Positions 46,366 to 56,356 of a DNA stretch of 64,000 nucleotides are shown in pieces. The stretch's first letter is position 1. Every line of letters begins with the position of its first letter. The notes beneath the pieces are model-generated. The model worked only from the letters and a program-made list of their open reading frames with translations. It had not been told where the DNA came from and ran no database searches. Made by a program: the position numbers and the translations under genes. This DNA comes from Ammoniphilus resinae (lineage in GTDB: Bacteria > Bacillota > Bacilli > Aneurinibacillales > RAOX-1): positions 1-64,000 of the forward strand of contig NZ_JAGGKT010000001.1 of assembly GCF_017873965.1 (NCBI RefSeq), written 5' to 3'.

Positions 46366-47502
46366 GTGCAAGCCAAGGTGAATCTCATCCTATTAGCCGC
46401 TATAACGGTAGGAGCCTTTTTTTATGTGGAGTGGCATCCGGGATTTACGAGCAGTTTTATTTTTTATCTGCTCTTGCTCCTGATTGTTTATGAATGGGCC
46501 GTATCGTTCTTGATGTTTAGAAATCTGAAAGTCAAAAGAGTGATCCTGAAAAAGAGAATACGCGCTAACGGGAATCAACAAATCACAATCCTTCTGCAGC
46601 GCAGCCACCGCTTTCCAATCGCATGGTATGCCGCTTACGAAGGCGAGCGTTCCCGTGGATACATTGTTTTTCCTTGGTTTCGCAAGGAGGTTCAGATCAC
46701 ATATGCGGAAACGAACCTGCCTCGCGGGCTCTATGAATTGAGGGAAGTCACCCTTTTGTCCGGCGATTTGTTTGGTCTCGTTAAACAGAAAAAAACCTTT
46801 GATCTCCATGATACCTTCCTTGTCCATCCGGAGTATTCTGTTCTTAAAAATTGGATCTTCAAGGATCATGTGAAGGGCGAGGATATTACTTCTGCGCGAA
46901 CCACTTCGCAGAATTCTACATCGGTTGTGGGAGTAAGAGAGTACCAGCAGGGAGATCGACTCAGTCAAATTCACTGGAAGGCCTCTGCGAAAAATGGGGT
47001 GCTTCGTACCAAGGAATTCGAGAATCACGTGTCCCATGATTTACTGGTCCTTTTGGATACCCATCGAAAAGCCTATAATACGGGCCAATCCTTTGAAAAG
47101 GCTATTTCGCTGGTGGCAAGTATTATGTATTCAAGTCAACTCCAACAAAACCGATATACCTTTCTGACCCAGATGCAGATCCCGATCGTAAGCACAAGAG
47201 TGCTAAAGGGAAAGCGCAGTGAAGATTTTCAACAAATACTGGATCTTTTGGCCCGGATAACCTGCGATGCGGAAAAGACCTTTCCCGAATTTATCGCGAA
47301 GACGATGGAACAACACCCGCAGGCATCCCGGTTGGTGCTCGTTACGTCACGGATTGATCAGGTTATGTATATTCTGTTAGGGGAGCTCGTTCGTCAGAGG
47401 AAAAGAATAGAGCTTTTTTATTTTGATGAAAAGAAGGAAGGCCTGGAATGGATCCAAAAGCTGAAGAGAATGGGGGTCATCTGCCACCATGAAAATGGTT
47501 AA
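46366..47502 (+). CDS. DUF58 protein with two N-terminal TM helices
   Basis: This 378-residue membrane-anchored protein has two hydrophobic helices at the N-terminus (about 4-20 and 27-46) and a von Willebrand-like DUF58 domain. The latter is marked by VGVREYQQGDRLSQIHWKASAKNGVLRTKEFE (about 190-222) and LLVLLDTHRKAY. GTG 46366 follows AAGGAG. It forms a MoxR-DUF58-transglutaminase operon equivalent to B. subtilis yeaC-yeaD-yebA and overlaps the next gene by 14 bases. Its biochemical role is unknown. Confidence 0.93.
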   Translation: MQAKVNLILLAAITVGAFFYVEWHPGFTSSFIFYLLLLLIVYEWAVSFLMFRNLKVKRVILKKRIRANGNQQITILLQRSHRFPIAWYAAYEGERSRGYIVFPWFRKEVQITYAETNLPRGLYELREVTLLSGDLFGLVKQKKTFDLHDTFLVHPEYSVLKNWIFKDHVKGEDITSARTTSQNSTSVVGVREYQQGDRLSQIHWKASAKNGVLRTKEFENHVSHDLLVLLDTHRKAYNTGQSFEKAISLVASIMYSSQLQQNRYTFLTQMQIPIVSTRVLKGKRSEDFQQILDLLARITCDAEKTFPEFIAKTMEQHPQASRLVLVTSRIDQVMYILLGELVRQRKRIELFYFDEKKEGLEWIQKLKRMGVICHHENG

Positions 47503-49612
47503 GGGGATTCTAATCTTTCTTGTATTATGTGAATGGTTGCGCCCCCTGCCCAGTTTATCCCACTTTGAAAACATGCCCGCATTTATCGTATTGATGGCCA
47601 TCTTTTGCCTGGTGGAAGTAAGTGATAGATTGCCTCTCTTGTTGAAATGGGTGGTGAAAGCTTGTGCGGCAGGTGGTACCATCTATTTTCTGTTTGACGG
47701 AAAATGGCAGTTAGCTGCGGAAAAAACAACCTGGCTACAATATGTGAAACTGGAATGGCTCTATAATTATCAACAGATAGGACTGGGAGACTGGAACAGC
47801 ACAACAGCCCTGTTTCGAACGGTATTGTTTATTCTTATTCTATGGTTGGCAGTCAGCATTGTATATGACGCGGTCTTGCGTAGAAAACAGGGGAAAGGCT
47901 TTGCTTTTATTACCTTATGCTATTTTATTTTATTGGATGTCACAACAGAAATGGAGACTAAGGGTCTCCTTTTACAAACGGTTCTACTGTTGTTGGTCCT
48001 GTTATCTATGATCCAACTCAGATTTGTAGAAAGACAAGGAATCCAGATGTTAGACGGCTTGCGTCGCTCTCGTTCGTATTGGATGCTGTCAACTATCCTG
48101 CTTGTAGGAGTTATTGCCCTTTTTGCCTATCAGTTGCCAAAGCCGGGGGAATCAGCAGCCCAGACTTTTCTTTGGAATACTCTTGCCTCCCAGCCGAAGA
48201 AGGTAGGTTATGAAAGTGGGGATCATCGTCTAGGGGGACCTTTTCATGAGGACCGGACGATTGTGTTTTATGCGGAAACGGCGAGTGAACATTACTGGCG
48301 TGGAGAATCACGGGATCTCTATACCGGCCTGGAATGGAAGAATACTCCCAGGGAGAAACAGTTAACTAGGCAAATGAATGCCTTGCTTGGACAACCGTTG
48401 TTTCCAAATATTAAAACAGAAGATATTGAAACGAAGGTTCGGTACATTGATCAAAAGCATAACCTGATTTTTTCCACCGGCCAGGTCAAACAACTGAAAG
48501 TGTTGGAACCTGAGCGGGGAATCTTGTATACAGAAGGAAACCATGATATTCAGGTTCATTATCCGACAGCTGGGGAGTTTATCAAGCATTATGAGATAAC
48601 CGAGCAGCTTCCTCTGATCAATGAACAAGAACTAAGGAATTCTTCTACGAATTATCCAGAAACGATTAAATCCCAGGATTTACAGCTGCCTGCAGGCTTG
48701 CCAGAACGGGTAAAGGAGTTGGCGAGGGAGCTGACCGCGGATGCGGCTGATCCGTACCAAAAAGCGGTCGATATTGAACAATATCTTCGCTTGCAAGGTG
48801 GATATCTTTATGAGCAACAGGATATCCCTTACGTATCAGAGAATCAAGACTTTGTAGATCAATTTTTATTTGAAACGAAAAAAGGATACTGTGATCATTT
48901 TTCGTCCTCGATGGTTGTTCTTTTGCGGGCTGCCGGTGTCCCTGCGCGTTACGTTAAGGGTTTTTCAACGGGGGACGTGAACCATAGCAAAGAGGGGCTA
49001 TTGGAGGTAACGGTGCGAAATAAAAACGCGCATTCCTGGCCGGAGGTTTATTTTGAGGGATATGGTTGGGTGGCCTTTGAGCCTACACCTGGCTTTCATT
49101 ACCCGACGAAAAAGGAGATGGATCAGGATGCTGTAAACAAGCTGCAGAAGACACCACTTCCACCACCACCGCCACTGGAGGACAAGAAAGATGAACAAAA
49201 GAAAGAGGACGAACAGCATTTAGCAGGTAATGAATCTACAAACCCACTTCCTGCCGTTTTACTAATCCTATTCTTTGGTGGAGGATTGCTTTTTGCTTAT
49301 TTGAAACGGCAGCCGTTGTATTTGAAATGGCTCTATCGAAAAGGGATGAAGGCGGCTTCCTCTGGGGAGTTCTCAAAAGTTTATCTATCCCTACTAAAAG
49401 CGTTAAGCAGATGGGTGTCCAAAAGACAATTAAATGAATCGCTTAGCGAATATATTGACCGTATTCAGATCAAACAGGAAATGAAAATAGAGCTGAAAAA
49501 GCTCAATGCTTGGTATGAAAAGCAGTTATATGGCAGGAAGAAAGAAGATCCTTCTGAGACTGCTGAATGCCGGGAGATTCTCAAAAAAATAATTCACCAT
49601 TTCCATTCTTGA
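47489..49612 (+). CDS. yebA: transglutaminase-like membrane protein (YebA type)
   Basis: The product is 707 residues: about five or six N-terminal helices (1-215), an extracytoplasmic region with a transglutaminase core, one more helix (about 585-605) and a cytosolic DUF4129-like tail. The catalytic triad is visible: Cys in GYCDHFSSSMVVLLRAAGVPARYV (about 470), His in NAHSWPEVYF (about 513) and Asp/Glu near WVAFEPTPG. A proline stretch (PLPPPPPLE) precedes the last helix. It is the third gene of the MoxR operon; the start overlaps DUF58. The substrate is unknown. Confidence 0.93.
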   Translation: MKMVKGILIFLVLCEWLRPLPSLSHFENMPAFIVLMAIFCLVEVSDRLPLLLKWVVKACAAGGTIYFLFDGKWQLAAEKTTWLQYVKLEWLYNYQQIGLGDWNSTTALFRTVLFILILWLAVSIVYDAVLRRKQGKGFAFITLCYFILLDVTTEMETKGLLLQTVLLLLVLLSMIQLRFVERQGIQMLDGLRRSRSYWMLSTILLVGVIALFAYQLPKPGESAAQTFLWNTLASQPKKVGYESGDHRLGGPFHEDRTIVFYAETASEHYWRGESRDLYTGLEWKNTPREKQLTRQMNALLGQPLFPNIKTEDIETKVRYIDQKHNLIFSTGQVKQLKVLEPERGILYTEGNHDIQVHYPTAGEFIKHYEITEQLPLINEQELRNSSTNYPETIKSQDLQLPAGLPERVKELARELTADAADPYQKAVDIEQYLRLQGGYLYEQQDIPYVSENQDFVDQFLFETKKGYCDHFSSSMVVLLRAAGVPARYVKGFSTGDVNHSKEGLLEVTVRNKNAHSWPEVYFEGYGWVAFEPTPGFHYPTKKEMDQDAVNKLQKTPLPPPPPLEDKKDEQKKEDEQHLAGNESTNPLPAVLLILFFGGGLLFAYLKRQPLYLKWLYRKGMKAASSGEFSKVYLSLLKALSRWVSKRQLNESLSEYIDRIQIKQEMKIELKKLNAWYEKQLYGRKKEDPSETAECREILKKIIHHFHS

Positions 49613-49637
49613 GCTTTTAGCCAGACTTTGGTAGAAT
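49609..49637 (+). promoter_or_regulatory. candidate guaA promoter
   Basis: TTGAGC (49609-49614), 17 bases and TAGAAT (49632-49637). The -35 box overlaps the yebA stop codon. It would give a leader of about 225 bases before guaA that includes CGAACGTT at 49653-49660 and a terminator-like hairpin. Confidence 0.5.
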
Positions 49638-49722
49638 GATGTCGTTAAAAGTCGAACGTTGACTCTAAAAATGGGTGGAATGTCTGGGAATGGGTGGATC
49701 GGATATTAATCTCGATCAAAAC

Positions 49723-49775
49723 AAAGCCGACCCCTCTTTTATACAGAAAATAAGAGGGTTCGGCTTCATGTTTTT
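49723..49775 (+). terminator. terminator-like hairpin in the yebA-guaA gap
   Basis: AAGCCGACCCCTCTT pairs with AAGAGGGTTCGGCTT (one mismatch or bulge), followed by CATGTTTTTC. It may simply end the yebA transcript, or attenuate guaA if transcription starts at 49609. Confidence 0.8.
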
Positions 49776-49870
49776 CTTTGCAAAAGGTGAAGATACTAGA
49801 GAAAACACTGGAATCTCAAACACGCATCTATTAATTACATACTTCGAATGATAATGAGGAGGATATATTC

Positions 49871-51409
49871 ATGCAGCGACCGAATGAACTTGTGATTGTT
49901 TTGGACTTTGGAGGTCAATATAACCAGCTGATTGCACGCAGAGTGCGGGACCTAGGGGTATATAGTGAACTAATGCCGTTTAATACATCCGTTGAAAAAA
50001 TCAAAGAATTGCAGCCGAAAGGAATTATCTTTTCGGGAGGACCAGCAAGTGTTTATGAAGAGAATTCTCCATTAGTCAATGAACAAATTTATGATTTGGG
50101 GATTCCGATTTTAGGGATTTGTTACGGCATGCAGATGATGACCCATCATCTAAAAGGAAAAGTGGAAAGAGCGGGAAAACGGGAATATGGAAAAGCGGCT
50201 ATCTCCGTAACAGGCGAGAGTCCGTTGTTCAGAAAATTGGACAACCAGCAAAATGTTTGGATGAGCCACGGCGATCTGGTTGTGGAGGCTCCACAAGGTT
50301 TTCGCGTAGATGCAAGCAGTGATCACTGCCCAATCGCGTCCATGAGCAACCCAGAGAAAAATTTCTACGCGGTGCAATTCCACCCGGAAGTCCGTCACTC
50401 GGAATACGGGAATGAAATGATTAAAAACTTCCTTTACGAGGTATGTCAATGTGAAGGAAACTGGTCGATGGAAAACTTCATTGAACAAATGATTGCGGAA
50501 ATCAAAGAAACCGTAGGCGATAAAAAGGTGTTGTGTGCGTTGAGCGGTGGGGTTGATTCATCGGTTGTAGCGGTATTAATCCACCGCGCGATAGGTGATC
50601 AGCTAACCTGTATGTTTATCGATCATGGCTTGCTTCGTAAAGGGGAAGCGGAAAGTGTAATGGAAACCTTCGGCAAAGATTTCCACATGAATTTGATAAA
50701 AATCGATGCTAAGGATCGTTTCTTATCGAAGTTAAGAGGGGTTTCTGATCCGGAGAAGAAGCGGAAAATTATCGGGAATGAATTTATCTATGTATTTGAA
50801 GAGGAGTCAGGCAAACTAGAGGGCATGGACTTCTTGGCTCAAGGGACTTTATATACAGACATCGTCGAAAGCGGAACAGCCACTGCTCAAACGATTAAAT
50901 CCCACCATAATGTAGGCGGGTTGCCGGAAGATATGAAGATGAAACTCATCGAACCGCTGAAAGCCCTGTTCAAGGATGAAGTCCGGAAAGTGGGTGAGGA
51001 GCTTGGCATTCCAGATGAAATCGTATGGCGCCAACCTTTCCCGGGACCGGGTTTGGGGATTCGTGTCATCGGTGAAATTACCGATGAGAAATTGGAGATT
51101 GTTCGTGAATCGGATTATATTTTGCGTGAGGAAATCAAAAATGCTGGATTGGACCGAGAAATTTGGCAGTACTTCACAGCCCTTCCTGATATGAGAAGCG
51201 TCGGGGTCATGGGAGATGCAAGAACATATTCCTATACTGTTGGAATTCGTGCTGTTACTTCGATTGATGGAATGACAGCAGATTGGGCACGAATTCCTTA
51301 CGATATTTTAGAAAAAATTTCGGTAAGAATCGTTAATGAAGTGGAAAACGTCAACCGTGTCGTTTACGATATTACCTCTAAGCCACCAGCAACCATCGAG
51401 TGGGAATAA
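49871..51409 (+). CDS. guaA: GMP synthase (glutamine-hydrolysing)
   Basis: This 512-residue enzyme aminates XMP to GMP. The N-terminal glutamine amidotransferase has Cys84 in GICYGMQ and the His/Glu pair in QFHPEV near 172. The ATP pyrophosphatase domain has the PP-loop SGGVDSS near 226; the C-terminal dimerisation domain ends ATIEWE. GAGGAGG precedes the ATG. It is the first of the purine block guaA-pbuG-purEKBC, as in B. subtilis. Confidence 0.98.
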   Translation: MQRPNELVIVLDFGGQYNQLIARRVRDLGVYSELMPFNTSVEKIKELQPKGIIFSGGPASVYEENSPLVNEQIYDLGIPILGICYGMQMMTHHLKGKVERAGKREYGKAAISVTGESPLFRKLDNQQNVWMSHGDLVVEAPQGFRVDASSDHCPIASMSNPEKNFYAVQFHPEVRHSEYGNEMIKNFLYEVCQCEGNWSMENFIEQMIAEIKETVGDKKVLCALSGGVDSSVVAVLIHRAIGDQLTCMFIDHGLLRKGEAESVMETFGKDFHMNLIKIDAKDRFLSKLRGVSDPEKKRKIIGNEFIYVFEEESGKLEGMDFLAQGTLYTDIVESGTATAQTIKSHHNVGGLPEDMKMKLIEPLKALFKDEVRKVGEELGIPDEIVWRQPFPGPGLGIRVIGEITDEKLEIVRESDYILREEIKNAGLDREIWQYFTALPDMRSVGVMGDARTYSYTVGIRAVTSIDGMTADWARIPYDILEKISVRIVNEVENVNRVVYDITSKPPATIEWE

Positions 51410-51417
51410 AAAAACGC

Positions 51418-51485
51418 AGGGTCAGACTACTGTCGAAATTTGTCGATCATCAACTTTGGCGAATTACGGCTAGGGTTTGGCCCTG
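51418..51485. repeat. degraded relative of the 121-bp inverted-repeat element
   Basis: AGGGTCAGAC and GAAATTTGTCGA on the left and CGGCTAGGGTTTGGCCCT on the right resemble the arms of the element at 34368-34488, with more mismatches and a shorter centre. It begins 9 bases past the guaA stop. Confidence 0.5.
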
Positions 51486-51533
51486 TTTCACGTACATTAC
51501 CTAAAAACTTTTTTAAAATGTTCGTTTATCTTG

Positions 51534-51562
51534 TTGATTTATTTAATTCCCCCTGATACAAT
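51534..51562 (+). promoter_or_regulatory. sigma-A promoter of pbuG
   Basis: TTGATT (51534-51539), 17 bases and TACAAT (51557-51562). CGAACGAAAT begins at 51571 near the expected start of transcription, and AATGTTCG lies at 51517-51524; these resemble PurR box cores. Confidence 0.65.
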
Positions 51563-51611
51563 AAACTTACCGAACGAAATAACGCAAACTCAACTTAATA
51601 TTCGCATTAAG

Positions 51612-51680
51612 TTTCGTATAATCTCAAGAATATGGCTTGAAAGTTTCTACCGGGCTACCGTAAATAGCCTGACTACGAAA
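51612..51680 (+). promoter_or_regulatory. guanine riboswitch (purine class)
   Basis: P1 arms TTTCGT and ACGAAA enclose the purine aptamer. It shows TATAAT after P1, P2 CTCAAG/CTTGAA with the ATATGG loop, the TTTCTACC junction, and P3 GGGCTA/TAGCC with the CCGTAAA loop. The ligand-reading base in GACTA is C (C74), which selects guanine or hypoxanthine rather than adenine. A terminator follows at 51739, upstream of the pbuG permease. Confidence 0.96.
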
Positions 51681-51738
51681 TAGCGGGTGAGTTTATTTTT
51701 ATAATAAGCTCATGAATCAATGCTATTTTGTTGATACT

Positions 51739-51779
51739 AAAGCCTAAACAGAGATTTTCCTGTTTAGGCTTTTGTTTTT
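51739..51779 (+). terminator. regulatory terminator of the guanine riboswitch
   Basis: AAGCCTAAACAG and CTGTTTAGGCTT form a perfect 12-bp stem followed by TTGTTTTT. It stands between the aptamer and pbuG; guanine binding should favour it. Confidence 0.93.
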
Positions 51780-51819
51780 CGCGTAGGGGATAATTTAATA
51801 AAAAGGGGAATTGGGGAAA

Positions 51820-53172
51820 ATGGTGAATCAACAAACTTCAGCACGTACTGAGATTTTTGCTGGGATTACGACCTTTGTTACAATGGCCTACATCTTGTTT
51901 GTAAACCCAATGATTTTATCCGGAACCGGCATGGACGCGAATGCTGTATTCTTGGCTACTTGTTTAGGGGCTGGGATTGTTTCGATTTTGATGGGGCTCA
52001 TCGTGAAAGCTCCAATTGCTTTGGCGCCGGGGATGGGGTTGAATGCCTATTTTGCGGTTGTTGCTTCTTCAACAGGCGGAATCATGCCATGGCAAACGGC
52101 ATTAGCAGCTGTTTTCATTTCAGGTATTATCTTCCTTATTTTGACTTTAACTGGTTTCAGACAAGCGCTTGTTGATGCTGTACCAGATGGTTTAAAGCAT
52201 GGGATTACCGTCGGGATTGGATTGTTTATTGCACTTTTAGGTTTTAAGCTTTCGGAACTGATTAAAATTCAGGCGATTCCGATCCCTCCAACGATGGATA
52301 GTCTGGCCAAAGGACCGACGGATCTGATGTCCTTTGAATGGAATCTTCACTTGGCGAATTTTAGTTATTTCACAGGTAATTCAGGGATGCTTGCTTTTAT
52401 CGGGTTAGTGATTACAAGTTTGATGGTTGTACGTGGATTAAAAGGCGGTATTTTAATTGGGATACTGATCACAACGATTATTGGAATTCCAATGGGGGTA
52501 ACGGATATCTCAAGCCTACAAGGCGCAAAATGGTACCCCGATTTCTCGACAAACAATTTCTTTGCCCTAGACCTTCAAGGGATTCTTGGGATTGGTATTC
52601 TAGAAGCAATCTTTGTCTTTACTTTCGTAGAATTGTTTGACACCTTCGGGACGATGGTAGGTACTTTGGACCGTGCCGGGATTTTAAATCAGCCGGATGG
52701 ACGGAAAAAATTATCCAAGGCGATGATGGTTGATGCGTCTGGGGTTTCCATTGGTGCCCTTTTAGGTACGAGTACGATTACCGCTTTTGTAGAAAGTGCT
52801 TCTGGGATTGAGGCAGGCGGACGACGTGGCTTAACTGCCATAACAGTAGGGGTATTATTCATCCTAGCCTTATTCATTGCTCCGATCGCGGGGATTGTTC
52901 CGAGTGCAGCAACAGCGCCGGCCCTTATTATTGTTGGGGTGCTTATGGTGCAAAATATTTTAAAAATTGATTTCCATAATATGTTGGAAGCTATTCCTGC
53001 CTTTTTAACCATTATTCTAATGCCTTTAACGCAAAGTATTGCGAATGGGATTTCAGCGGGTATTCTATTCTTTACACTGTTATCTGTCTCCCTTGGTAAA
53101 AAGGTCCACCCGATTATGTGGGTGTTGACGATCCTGGTGATTGTTCGATACATCTTTATCGGTGGGGAATAA
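51820..53172 (+). CDS. pbuG: hypoxanthine/guanine permease (NCS2/AzgA family)
   Basis: This 450-residue membrane transporter has about 12-14 helices. ATFVTMAYILFVNP-like first helix residues (TTFVTMAYILFVNPMIL), APGMGLNAYFA near residue 77, and FVELFDTFGT with TSTITAFVESASGI are hallmarks of the AzgA-like purine importers. Control by a guanine riboswitch fits uptake of guanine and hypoxanthine. The start is ambiguous among TTG 51811, ATG 51820 and GTG 51823, each with GGGG nearby. Confidence 0.96.
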   Translation: MVNQQTSARTEIFAGITTFVTMAYILFVNPMILSGTGMDANAVFLATCLGAGIVSILMGLIVKAPIALAPGMGLNAYFAVVASSTGGIMPWQTALAAVFISGIIFLILTLTGFRQALVDAVPDGLKHGITVGIGLFIALLGFKLSELIKIQAIPIPPTMDSLAKGPTDLMSFEWNLHLANFSYFTGNSGMLAFIGLVITSLMVVRGLKGGILIGILITTIIGIPMGVTDISSLQGAKWYPDFSTNNFFALDLQGILGIGILEAIFVFTFVELFDTFGTMVGTLDRAGILNQPDGRKKLSKAMMVDASGVSIGALLGTSTITAFVESASGIEAGGRRGLTAITVGVLFILALFIAPIAGIVPSAATAPALIIVGVLMVQNILKIDFHNMLEAIPAFLTIILMPLTQSIANGISAGILFFTLLSVSLGKKVHPIMWVLTILVIVRYIFIGGE

Positions 53173-53189
53173 AGAGCTGCCTATAAAAA

Positions 53190-53243
53190 AAGAAGATCGC
53201 TTTTTTTCGGTTGTGTTTTCGCCGGAAGGGCGATTTCTTTTTT
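53190..53243 (+). terminator. terminator after pbuG
   Basis: GAAGATCGC pairs with GCGATTTC (one bulge), with an inner CGG/CCG pairing, and is followed by six Ts; a run of Ts also lies inside the loop. Confidence 0.7.
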
Positions 53244-53257
53244 GGATCGCAATGAGT

Positions 53258-53287
53258 AAAACACGAACATTAAATATGAACATTTCG
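53258..53287 (+). promoter_or_regulatory. PurR PurBox pair upstream of purE
   Basis: CGAA (53264-53267) and TTCG (53284-53287) are inverted and 16 bases apart, the spacing of B. subtilis PurBoxes, and the first is within AAACACGAACATT, close to the AWWWCCGAACWWT consensus. GAACATT recurs at 53278-53284. PurR would repress the operon when PRPP is low. No riboswitch is visible in the purE leader. Confidence 0.6.
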
Positions 53288-53400
53288 TTGATAATACGTA
53301 AATAAGGTTGAGAAACCCGTCGAATTGTGGTTTACTAAAGAAGTAATATTCGTTCGTAGGTTTAAGTGAGTCATGAAACGTGCAAGGGGAGGTTCTGGAA

Positions 53401-53889
53401 ATGACGGCAGCGAAGGTTGGAGTCATAATGGGCAGTACTTCAGATTGGGAAACGATGAAAGAGGCTTGTGCCATATTAGAGGAATTAACTATTCCTTACG
53501 AAAAGAAGGTTGTTTCGGCACATCGTACGCCGGATTATATGTTCCAATATGCAGAGCAAGCACCGGAACGAGGGATTGAAGTGATTATAGCAGGGGCTGG
53601 TGGTGCCGCACATCTTCCAGGAATGGTAGCAGCCAAAACTATTTTGCCGGTGATTGGGGTACCTATTCAATCGGCCGCATTAAAAGGAATGGATTCGCTG
53701 TTATCGATTGTTCAAATGCCTGGTGGTGTACCGGTGGCTACTGTAGCGATCGGCAGAGCAGGAGCAATCAATGCGGGATTGTTGGCAGCACAGATTTTAG
53801 GCCTTAAAGACAAGGAAATAGGACAGCGGCTTTTGGCTCGTAGAGCGCAAATTCAAGCGAAGGTTTTAGAGGAGAGTGATCTCGGGTGA
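53401..53889 (+). CDS. purE: N5-carboxyaminoimidazole ribonucleotide mutase
   Basis: This 162-residue class I PurE converts N5-CAIR to [17 protein letters not shown] at the N-terminus and [13 protein letters not shown] with the catalytic His are intact, as are [10 protein letters not shown]-type residues. ATG 53401 has GGGAGG upstream. It heads the purine operon and its end overlaps purK by 4 bases; having purK alongside agrees with the class I mutase. Confidence 0.98.
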   Translation: MTAAKVGVIMGSTSDWETMKEACAILEELTIPYEKKVVSAHRTPDYMFQYAEQAPERGIEVIIAGAGGAAHLPGMVAAKTILPVIGVPIQSAALKGMDSLLSIVQMPGGVPVATVAIGRAGAINAGLLAAQILGLKDKEIGQRLLARRAQIQAKVLEESDLG

Positions 53890-55025
53890 AGGTAATCAAA
53901 CCAGGCTCAACGATCGGCATCTTAGGTGGCGGACAATTAGGCAGAATGATGACTTTGTCCGGGCGAAATATGGGTTATCGATTCGTTACCCTAGATCCCA
54001 CTCCGGATTCCCCTTGTGGACAAGTGGCAGAACAAATTGTGGCTTCCTACTCAGATTTGGATGCAGCCATCCAGTTGGCGAAGAAAAGCGATGTGGTTAC
54101 CTATGAATTTGAAAACGTGGATGCTGCAGTGGCTGCTGGCTTAGAGAAGTTCTCTTATGTTCCGCAGGGAAGTGAGTTGCTGAGAATTACTCAAAACCGG
54201 ATACGAGAAAAGATCACACTTTCCTCCATTGGGGTTCCGGTTGCTCCTTTTGAAGTGGTACGAGCTGGTGAGGATTTGCAGCAGGCAATCATCAAGCTGG
54301 GAACACCCTGTGTGGTCAAGACTGCAACAGGTGGGTATGACGGAAAAGGACAATGGGTGATTAGAGAAGATCAGCAAATCATATCTGTTGTCGAGACGCT
54401 TCGCGCTTTTGAGGGGGATCTAGTTGTTGAGAGGTTTATCCCTTTTCATAAAGAACTTTCCGTGATCGCTGCACGAAGCACCAAGGGAGAGATCAAAACT
54501 TTCCCTGTCGCGGAAAATATCCACCGTGAAAATATTCTTCATCAATCGATTGTACCGGCAAGGATTTCCGAGAAAACTACCAAGGAAGCGGAGGAAATTG
54601 CCGTTAACATAGCCACCTCAATGAACGTGGTTGGCCTAATCGCCGTCGAAATGTTCTTGACTAAAGAGGGGGACTTGATGGTGAATGAATTGGCGCCACG
54701 CCCTCATAACTCGGGCCATTATACGATGGATGCATGTATCACCTCTCAATTTGAGCAACATATTCGTGCTGTTTGCGGATTGCCGCTTGGGGATGTGACC
54801 CTGTTAAGCCCAGTGGTGATGGTCAATATTTTGGGAGAGCATCAAGAAGCGGTAGTCAATAAAATGGAACAGCTTCCTGTAACGGCAAAACTTCATCTAT
54901 ACGGGAAAGCTGAAGCAAAATCGAAACGTAAAATGGGACATATCAATTTTCTTGCTTCAAATACCGATAAGGCTCTGGAGCAAATTGATCAATTAGATAT
55001 TTGGAAAACGGAGGTCGTCTTATGA
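53886..55025 (+). CDS. purK: N5-carboxyaminoimidazole ribonucleotide synthase
   Basis: This 379-residue ATP-grasp enzyme makes N5-CAIR from AIR, bicarbonate and [12 protein letters not shown] at the start, [14 protein letters not shown] in the ATP-grasp domain and [14 protein letters not shown] near residue 265 are typical. The start is GTG overlapping the purE stop (GTGA), and the end overlaps purB (ATGA), so translation is coupled. Confidence 0.98.
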   Translation: MKVIKPGSTIGILGGGQLGRMMTLSGRNMGYRFVTLDPTPDSPCGQVAEQIVASYSDLDAAIQLAKKSDVVTYEFENVDAAVAAGLEKFSYVPQGSELLRITQNRIREKITLSSIGVPVAPFEVVRAGEDLQQAIIKLGTPCVVKTATGGYDGKGQWVIREDQQIISVVETLRAFEGDLVVERFIPFHKELSVIAARSTKGEIKTFPVAENIHRENILHQSIVPARISEKTTKEAEEIAVNIATSMNVVGLIAVEMFLTKEGDLMVNELAPRPHNSGHYTMDACITSQFEQHIRAVCGLPLGDVTLLSPVVMVNILGEHQEAVVNKMEQLPVTAKLHLYGKAEAKSKRKMGHINFLASNTDKALEQIDQLDIWKTEVVL

Positions 55026-56314
55026 TTCAGCGATATTCTCGCCCGGAAATGACAGCGATTTGGACAGAAGAAAATAAATTTAAAGCCTGGTTGGAAGTGG
55101 AAATACTAGCTTGCGAGGCATGGTCTGAGCTTGGACACATCCCTCGTGAAGACGTGCAGAAGCTCCGAGAAAAAGCTGGATTTGATATCGATCGGATCTA
55201 TGAAATTGAACAAGAAACAAGACATGACGTCGTTGCATTTACCCGAGCAGTTTCAGAGACACTGGGCGAGGAAAAGAAATGGGTGCATTACGGTCTTACC
55301 TCTACAGACGTAGTAGATACGGCATTATCTTATCTTTTATTGCAAGCCAATCAAATCATCCGCAAAGATCTAGAGAATTTTATTGAAATACTTACAAACA
55401 AAGCGAGAGAACACAAGTATACCGCAATGATGGGACGGACACATGGGGTCCATGCCGAACCAACTACATTCGGTTTGAAACTGGCTCTATGGCGTGAGGA
55501 AATGAAGCGTAACCTCGAACGTTTTGATCAGGCAGCGAAGAACCTGGCTTTTGGAAAGATCTCCGGGGCTGTCGGGACCTATGCCAATATTGATCCGTTC
55601 GTAGAAAGCTTTGTTTGTGAAAAGTTGGGATTGAAGGCTGCGCCGGTTTCTACGCAAACCCTGCAACGTGACCGTCATGCCGATTACATGGCTACTTTAG
55701 CCTTGATCGCTACTTCCCTAGATAAATTTGCAACTGAAGTGCGCGGCCTGCAAAAAAGTGAAACAAGAGAGGTTGAAGAAGCCTTTGCCAAAGGGCAAAA
55801 AGGGTCTTCAGCGATGCCGCACAAGCGCAACCCAATCGGAAGTGAGAACATCTCCGGATTAGCACGGGTGATTCGTGGGCATATGGTTTCCGCTTATGAA
55901 AATGTTCCGCTTTGGCATGAAAGAGATATCTCCCATTCTTCTGTCGAACGTGTCATTCTCCCGGATGCGACGATCCTTTTAAACTATATGCTGAATCGTT
56001 TTGGGAACATTATTAAAAACTTAACTGTATTCCCTGAAAATATGAAGCGCAATATGGACCGGACCTTTGGCCTGATCTATTCGCAAAGGGTGTTGTTGAA
56101 GTTAATTGACAAAGGCTTAAGCCGTGAAGAGGCCTATGATACCGTTCAACCGCGTGCTATGCAGGCTTGGGAGGAACAGCGATCCTTCCGCGCGATTTTG
56201 GAAGAGGATCCAAAGGTGCAGGCATGGTTAACAAAGGAAGAACTGGACGATTGTTTTGATTACAACTGGCACTTGAAGCATGTGGATACAATTTTTGAAC
56301 GGGTTGGACTGTAA
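55022..56314 (+). CDS. purB: adenylosuccinate lyase
   Basis: This 430-residue enzyme acts twice in the pathway, releasing fumarate from SAICAR and from adenylosuccinate. [14 protein letters not shown] contains a catalytic His and [15 protein letters not shown] the signature loop. ATG 55022 follows GGAGG at 7 bases and overlaps the purK stop. Its stop codon begins a 25-base palindrome. Confidence 0.98.
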   Translation: MIQRYSRPEMTAIWTEENKFKAWLEVEILACEAWSELGHIPREDVQKLREKAGFDIDRIYEIEQETRHDVVAFTRAVSETLGEEKKWVHYGLTSTDVVDTALSYLLLQANQIIRKDLENFIEILTNKAREHKYTAMMGRTHGVHAEPTTFGLKLALWREEMKRNLERFDQAAKNLAFGKISGAVGTYANIDPFVESFVCEKLGLKAAPVSTQTLQRDRHADYMATLALIATSLDKFATEVRGLQKSETREVEEAFAKGQKGSSAMPHKRNPIGSENISGLARVIRGHMVSAYENVPLWHERDISHSSVERVILPDATILLNYMLNRFGNIIKNLTVFPENMKRNMDRTFGLIYSQRVLLKLIDKGLSREEAYDTVQPRAMQAWEEQRSFRAILEEDPKVQAWLTKEELDDCFDYNWHLKHVDTIFERVGL

Positions 56315-56337
56315 TTAGCAGAAAAATTTTCCGCTAT
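56313..56337. repeat. palindrome between purB and purC
   Basis: AATTAGCAGAAAA and TTTTCCGCTATT form an imperfect hairpin, a member of the AATAGCGGAAA palindrome family. It begins in the purB stop codon and has no T-run, so it may modulate expression inside the operon rather than end it. Confidence 0.65.
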
Positions 56338-56356
56338 TTCCGAAGGAGGGGCTACT

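Noticed and set aside
51671-51675. Adenine specificity for the pbuG riboswitch
   Set aside because: I first considered the T before GACTA as the specificity base, but numbering against the xpt aptamer shows base 74 is the C within GACTA, which means guanine.
51477-51683. 68-codon ORF upstream of pbuG
   Set aside because: It lies over the pbuG promoter and the guanine riboswitch and has no ribosome site.
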